Shown here one piece after another: positions 5,286 to 9,023 of a stretch of DNA of 9,023 nucleotides (within the stretch, counting starts at the first letter, position 1; each line of letters opens with the position of its first letter). Position numbers and translations under genes: made by a program. The stretch covers positions 1-9,023 of the forward strand of contig DASZCR010000190.1 of NCBI GenBank assembly GCA_035942915.1, given 5' to 3'. The notes under the pieces were generated by a model. It had not been told where the DNA came from, did not search any database, and saw only the letters and a program-made list of their open reading frames with translations. Source of the DNA: DASZCR01 sp035942915 (lineage in GTDB: Bacteria; Acidobacteriota; Blastocatellia; Pyrinomonadales; Pyrinomonadaceae).

Positions 5286-6356
5286 TCAGAGCTTCGGGTG
5301 GCGCTCGACGAATTCGACGAGCGCATCGACGTATGAAGGGAACGGCGGACAGGCGACGCCGTGCGGTGCGAGGAGGGCGCGTGCGCGTGCGGTGTCGTAG
5401 GTCTGTTTGAGGAAGAAGTAGGGGACGCCGACGTGCGGGAGTCCGGTGAGGGTTTCGGAGAGGGGCAACATGAGCGAGGTACGGACGAGCGGCGCGGGGA
5501 TGGTGGCGCGCGAGCCGCGTCCGGTGAGCGAGCGTGCGATTGCTTCAAACAGTTCGTGCGTCGTGAGCGGGGCGGGGTCTGCGAGTTGGAGCGTCTCGCC
5601 GATGGCGCGGTCGTCTGCGGCAAGTGCGGCCAGAGCTTCGACGACGAAATCGACGGGCACGACGTTGAGACGCACTTCGCGGTTGCCGATGTTGGCGAGC
5701 GAGAGCAGGCGCGGGCTTATCAGCAGGTAGTTTATCAGGTAGTAGATGCCGTCGTACTTCGCCGTCTCGCCCGTGCGCGAGTCGCCGCAGACGACCGACG
5801 GGCGATGAATCGTCACGGGCAACTCGCCTTTGAGCGCGTCCACCTCCAACTCGGCGAGGTATTTCGTCTCCTCGTAGAAATTGCGAAAGCCCGCCGCGTG
5901 CCGCAGTTCGCTTTCGAGGATGAGGCCGGTACGCAGTCCGGCGACGTAGCAGGTGGAGACGTAATGATAGCGGCGCAGGTTCTTCAGTGTGCGCGCGAAG
6001 GCGTTGACGCGGCCTGTGCCTTCGACGTTGACGCGCAGCCCCACATCGCGCGAGACGGCGAGGTCATAGACGGCGGCGAGATGAAAGAGCGTGTTGGTCT
6101 CGCGGCGTGCGCGTTCGAGTGCGGCGGGCGCGAGTCCTAAGTCTTCGCGTGTGATGTCGCCTTCGAGGATGAGAAAGTTGCTCGCGGGAGCGTCGGTCTC
6201 ACGCGCGATGCGTTCGATGTCGCGGCGTGCGTGTTCGACGAAGGCTGTCTGCACGAGCAGCAGAAAGCGCGCGCCGTCTCGCGCCAGACGGCGCACGAGT
6301 CGTCCGGCGATGAAGCCGGGAAAACCTGTCAGGAAGATTGTTTCGTCGAGAGCCAT
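5286..6356 (-). CDS. SDR-family NAD(P)-dependent oxidoreductase, thioester-reductase/epimerase-like
   Basis: A 356-residue extended short-chain dehydrogenase. The Rossmann nucleotide loop is TGFPGFIAG (10-18). HLAAVYDLAVS (92-102) and NVEGTGRVNAFA (110-121) are typical of the NAD_binding_4/thioester-reductase-like branch. STCYVAG (134-140) supplies the active-site Ser/Thr, and YEETK (161-165) is the YxxxK catalytic pair. TIHRPSVVCGDSRTGE and the VNVVPVDFVVEAL segment belong to the substrate-binding part of such proteins. The C-terminal region (about 300-356) is less conserved. There is no signal peptide, so it is probably cytoplasmic. The substrate cannot be told; fatty acyl or sugar-nucleotide chemistry are both possible. 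It starts 38 bases after the M17 aminopeptidase stop, so the two may share a transcript. No clear ribosome site is seen. Confidence 0.85.
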   Translation of the reverse strand: MALDETIFLTGFPGFIAGRLVRRLARDGARFLLLVQTAFVEHARRDIERIARETDAPASNFLILEGDITREDLGLAPAALERARRETNTLFHLAAVYDLAVSRDVGLRVNVEGTGRVNAFARTLKNLRRYHYVSTCYVAGLRTGLILESELRHAAGFRNFYEETKYLAELEVDALKGELPVTIHRPSVVCGDSRTGETAKYDGIYYLINYLLISPRLLSLANIGNREVRLNVVPVDFVVEALAALAADDRAIGETLQLADPAPLTTHELFEAIARSLTGRGSRATIPAPLVRTSLMLPLSETLTGLPHVGVPYFFLKQTYDTARARALLAPHGVACPPFPSYVDALVEFVERHPKL

Positions 6357-6394
6357 CCGAAGGCCGTGCGACTAATGCGCCTGCCGGGCGCGCC

Positions 6395-7927
6395 TCACTG
6401 CGCCGCAACAGTGCAGGCCAGTTCGACGAGCGTGCGGACGCCCGCGCCGCTGCTGCCTTTGGGCGCGTAGGGCGTGGGCGCGTCGTACCATGCCGTGCCC
6501 GCGATGTCGAGGTGTGCCCAAGGGGTTTCGCCCGCGAACTTGCTGAGCAGGAGCGCCGCTCCGGTCGCGTCCGGCCGACCGCCGTAGTTCTTGAAGTCGG
6601 CAATCATGCTCTCGATGAGTTTCTTGTAGTCGTCGCCGTAGGGCATGCGCCAGAGCGGCTCTCCGGCGCGTTCCGAGGCGCGTCTGACTTCGTCTGCCCA
6701 CGCGTCATCGTTGCTGAAGAGACCTGTGCGGTGCGCGCCGAGCGCGATGATGATGGAGCCGGTCAGCGTGGCGAGGTCAACGATGCGAGTTGCGCCGAGT
6801 TGTTTGGCGTAGGCGATGCCGTCAATCAGGACGAGGCGGCCTTCGGCGTCGGTATCGACCACTTCGACGTTGTAGCCTGCGAGCGTCTTGACGATGTCGC
6901 CGGGTTTGATGGCTCTGCTCGAAGGCATGTTCTCGGCGGAGGGGACGATGGCCGCGACGCGTCGGCGCGGTTTGAGTTGTGCGATGGCGCGTAGTGCGGC
7001 GAGCGCAGCCGCGCCTCCGGCCATGTCGGACTTCATCTCTTCCATCCCCGGCGGTTTCTTGAGCGAGATGCCGCCCGTGTCGAACGTGATGCCTTTGCCG
7101 ACGAAGGCGAGCAGTTCGCTTTCGTCGTCTGCGCCGCCTTCCGGCTCATAACGAATAACAATCAGCGCGGGCTCTTCGTCCGACCCTTGCCCGACGCCGA
7201 TGAGGCCGCCCATGCCCTGCGCGCGGATGGCCTGCGCGTCGAGGGATTCGACGCGGAGTCCGAACTCGCCAGCCATCTCGGCGGCGCGACGCGCAAACTC
7301 GCGCGGCGGCAGAGACAAGCCCGGCTCGTCGGCCAACATGCGCGCCCAGTTGACCGACTCGGCGACGATGCGCGCGCGCTCAAAAGCCTCGTCCAGACCT
7401 TTGCTCTCGCCCGTGACGACGACCAACTCTTCGAGCGACGCGGCAGAGTCGCCGCCGTCTTCCTCGCTCTTTTTGTAGAAGTCGTTCTCGTAGAGGCCGA
7501 GGTGCGCGCCCTCTGCAAGCGCGCGTGCGAGTTCGGCGGGCGAGTTGCCGCCATCACCGGCGGGCAGCAGGAAGGAGAGTTGCCTGACGCGCGCTGCGCG
7601 CGCTTTGCGTGCGGCGACAGCGGAGGCGCGGCGCAGGACGTGCGCGTCGAAGTCTGCGCGTTCGCCGAGGCCGACGAGCAGGATGCGGTGCGTCGCGTCT
7701 GCCGTGCGCGCGTGGACGAGCATGGCCGTTTCGGCTTCGCCCTTGAACTCGCCATCCGTGAGTATCTGTTCGCAGACTTCGCGCCAGCGCGCGTCGTCTT
7801 CGGCAGCGTGTGTGGCGGCGGCGAGGTGCGGTTCGTCAGTGAAGGCACAGACGGCGAGGGCTGTGCGCGCGGCGGCGTCGGGAATCCGCGTCGAGGTGCG
7901 GACGCTCAAATTTTTCGAGGCTTTCAT
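6395..7927 (-). CDS. pepA: Leucyl aminopeptidase, peptidase family M17
   Basis: Removes N-terminal residues, typically Leu, from peptides using two metal ions, in the cytoplasm. The protein has 510 residues from the ATG at 7927. An in-frame GTG at 7957 would add 10 residues; neither has a well-placed ribosome site (AAGGAG is 19 bases from the GTG), so the start is uncertain. The N-terminal macro-like domain spans about 1-170. The catalytic domain contains VGKGITFDTGG (Lys278, Asp283), MKSDMAGG (Asp301) and DTDAEGRL (Asp360, Glu362, Arg364), all the metal and catalytic positions. The M17 signature normally reads NTDAEGRL; here the first residue is Asp. The C-terminal DFKNYGGRPDATGAALLLSKFAG and the segment around WAHLDIAGTAW are also characteristic. 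Length matches the family. It may share a transcript with the SDR gene downstream. Confidence 0.94.
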   Translation of the reverse strand: MKASKNLSVRTSTRIPDAAARTALAVCAFTDEPHLAAATHAAEDDARWREVCEQILTDGEFKGEAETAMLVHARTADATHRILLVGLGERADFDAHVLRRASAVAARKARAARVRQLSFLLPAGDGGNSPAELARALAEGAHLGLYENDFYKKSEEDGGDSAASLEELVVVTGESKGLDEAFERARIVAESVNWARMLADEPGLSLPPREFARRAAEMAGEFGLRVESLDAQAIRAQGMGGLIGVGQGSDEEPALIVIRYEPEGGADDESELLAFVGKGITFDTGGISLKKPPGMEEMKSDMAGGAAALAALRAIAQLKPRRRVAAIVPSAENMPSSRAIKPGDIVKTLAGYNVEVVDTDAEGRLVLIDGIAYAKQLGATRIVDLATLTGSIIIALGAHRTGLFSNDDAWADEVRRASERAGEPLWRMPYGDDYKKLIESMIADFKNYGGRPDATGAALLLSKFAGETPWAHLDIAGTAWYDAPTPYAPKGSSGAGVRTLVELACTVAAQ

Positions 7928-8022
7928 CTGGATAAGATTGGCGGCATGAGGCGTCACGCCGAGCGTGTGTCGGTTGCTCCTTGTTGCGTCTGACCGTCCG
8001 GCGGGCGTCCGGTCGCGTCCTG

Positions 8023-8053
8023 TTGGTACGGTCTGCGAGAAAACGAGTATAAT
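8023..8053 (+). promoter_or_regulatory. Candidate promoter of the 5'-nucleotidase gene
   Basis: TATAAT at 8048-8053 is a perfect -10 in GC-rich surroundings. TTGGTA at 8023-8028 is a 4-of-6 match to the -35 but the spacer is 19 bases, longer than ideal. It would give a leader of about 100 bases before the ATG at 8163. The divergent gap (about 7928-8162) shows no other clear element. Confidence 0.5.
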
Positions 8054-8162
8054 TCAAGCTTCCGAATTTGGCCTAACGAGGTACAGGCTGAACGCACTCC
8101 CGAAGCAGTTCTACACCGGAATTAAAATTCATCTTCAACGTTTCAAGGAAGGGATTCTCTGG

Positions 8163-9023
8163 ATGGCTCTTATCGGCTTCGCGCGGCATCGTGCCGCCAG
8201 CATAGCTCTCGCGCTGCTCGTCGCCTGCGCACCCGCGCTCGCGCAGCAGCAGACACAGACGCAGGCACGCGCCTGCGAAGTGCGTGTCACGCTCCTGATG
8301 GTGAATGACGTGTATCAGTTCGTCCCCGTTGACCGGGGCGCGGCTGGAGGTCTGGCGCGCGTCTCGACCTTGCGCAAGCGCGTCTTGAAAGAATCGCCCA
8401 ACACGCTCTTTCTGATGGCGGGCGACACCATCTCGCCCTCAGTCGAGTCCATCACCTACAAGGGCGCGCAGATGATTGACGCGTGGAATCAAATCGGATT
8501 GGACTACGCCGTCTTCGGCAATCACGAATTCGACTTCGGCCCCGAAGTGCTGCGCCAGCGCGTCTCCGAATCGAAGTTCACATGGCTCGGCACAAACGTC
8601 TTCGACGCGAAGACGGGCAAGACTTTCGCCGACACGCCGCCCTTCGTGATACGCGAGATTGGCGGCGTCCGCGTCGGCCTCTTCGGCATCGTGCTGCCGG
8701 AGACGAAGACCACTTCAAGCCCCGGCGCAGACGTGGACTTTCGCAACTCCTGTGCGACGGCGCGCGAGATTATTCCGCAGATGCGCGCACGCGGCGCAAA
8801 CACCATCGTCGCGCTGACGCACCTCTCGATTCGTGAGGACAAAGAACTGGCGCGGTGCGCTCCCGAAATCGATGTCATCATCGGCGGCCACGAACACACG
8901 CTGCACGAATCGCTGGCCGGACGGACGCCCATCTTCAAGATGACTTCGGACGGCCGCGAGATGGGGCAGATAGACCTCAACATCAACTCTGTGACCGGCA
9001 AGGTCGAGAGCATCGACTGGAAA
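8163..9023 (+). CDS. Secreted 5'-nucleotidase/UshA-type metallophosphoesterase, 3'-truncated by the window
   Basis: The frame is open from ATG 8163 to the last base (287 codons), so the C-terminal part lies outside. AAGGAAGGGA (8145-8154) is a strong ribosome site 8 bases upstream. The signal peptide has a basic n-region and a hydrophobic core at about 11-21. Either signal peptidase I cuts after ALA27, or LVAC at 19-22 is a lipobox with lipidation at Cys22. A short Gln/Thr-rich stretch follows. The calcineurin-like phosphoesterase domain shows MVNDVYQF (Asp49), GLARVSTL, LMAGDTISPS (Asp88), FGNHEFDFG (Asn120, His121), ALTHLS (His220) and GGHEH (His243, His245). In E. coli UshA-type enzymes the first motif is NDxH; here Tyr51 replaces the His, as seen in some family branches with NDVY. 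Expected to hydrolyse extracellular nucleotides or similar phosphoesters; the exact substrate is unknown. The 5'-nucleotidase C-terminal domain would be expected downstream. Confidence 0.9.
   Translation, partial: MALIGFARHRAASIALALLVACAPALAQQQTQTQARACEVRVTLLMVNDVYQFVPVDRGAAGGLARVSTLRKRVLKESPNTLFLMAGDTISPSVESITYKGAQMIDAWNQIGLDYAVFGNHEFDFGPEVLRQRVSESKFTWLGTNVFDAKTGKTFADTPPFVIREIGGVRVGLFGIVLPETKTTSSPGADVDFRNSCATAREIIPQMRARGANTIVALTHLSIREDKELARCAPEIDVIIGGHEHTLHESLAGRTPIFKMTSDGREMGQIDLNINSVTGKVESIDWK

Noticed and set aside
5361..6140. + strand open frame of 259 codons
   Set aside because: It is antisense to the SDR gene, whose Rossmann and YxxxK motifs are intact. Its translation shows no known domain.
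7187..7993. + strand open frame of 268 codons
   Set aside because: It is antisense to the N-terminal half of the M17 aminopeptidase and has no recognisable domain.
8046..8051. Possible - strand -10 (TATACT) for the aminopeptidase, overlapping the + strand TATAAT
   Set aside because: I found no acceptable -35 at the right distance on the - strand, so a divergent promoter is not supported.

Overview
The window is GC-rich, densely coded bacterial DNA with short intergenic gaps. Gene content and style suggest an Acidobacteriota genome, perhaps class Blastocatellia. The pointers are secreted M1-type and 5'-nucleotidase-type proteins, a DUF4236/DUF4112 pair, and heptanucleotide repeat hairpins between genes. 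This placement is inference; no rRNA or other marker gene is present. I saw no tRNA, rRNA, CRISPR array, insertion sequence or phage gene.

Left block, + strand (1-3484): the 3' end of a cyclophilin-type peptidyl-prolyl isomerase, an exported M1-family zinc peptidase homologue, a small DUF4236 membrane protein, a heptad-repeat hairpin, and a DUF4112 membrane protein. The first three genes are close enough for one transcript. A bidirectional hairpin terminator at about 3520-3561 closes the block where it meets the minus-strand genes.

Middle block, - strand (3581-7927, transcribed right to left): a leucyl aminopeptidase (M17) and an SDR/thioester-reductase-like oxidoreductase come first. After them is a promoter overlapped by a perfect 7-1-7 PerR-type palindrome. 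It drives a PerR repressor, a 2-Cys peroxiredoxin and a thioredoxin-fold protein. These three form a compact peroxide-defence unit: a sensor that probably represses itself, a peroxidase, and a possible reductant. A second heptad-repeat hairpin lies between the peroxiredoxin and the thioredoxin-fold gene.

Right block, + strand (8163 to window end): a secreted 5'-nucleotidase/UshA-type metallophosphoesterase, cut by the window edge and running divergently from the aminopeptidase.

Three points deserve attention. The M1 homologue keeps its three zinc ligands but appears to have lost both the catalytic glutamate (HVIAH instead of HEXXH) and the catalytic tyrosine. The PerR protein matches every metal-binding position of Bacillus subtilis PerR at a constant offset of six residues, and a matching operator sits inside its own promoter. 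Two related heptanucleotide inverted repeats fill gaps between co-directional genes.
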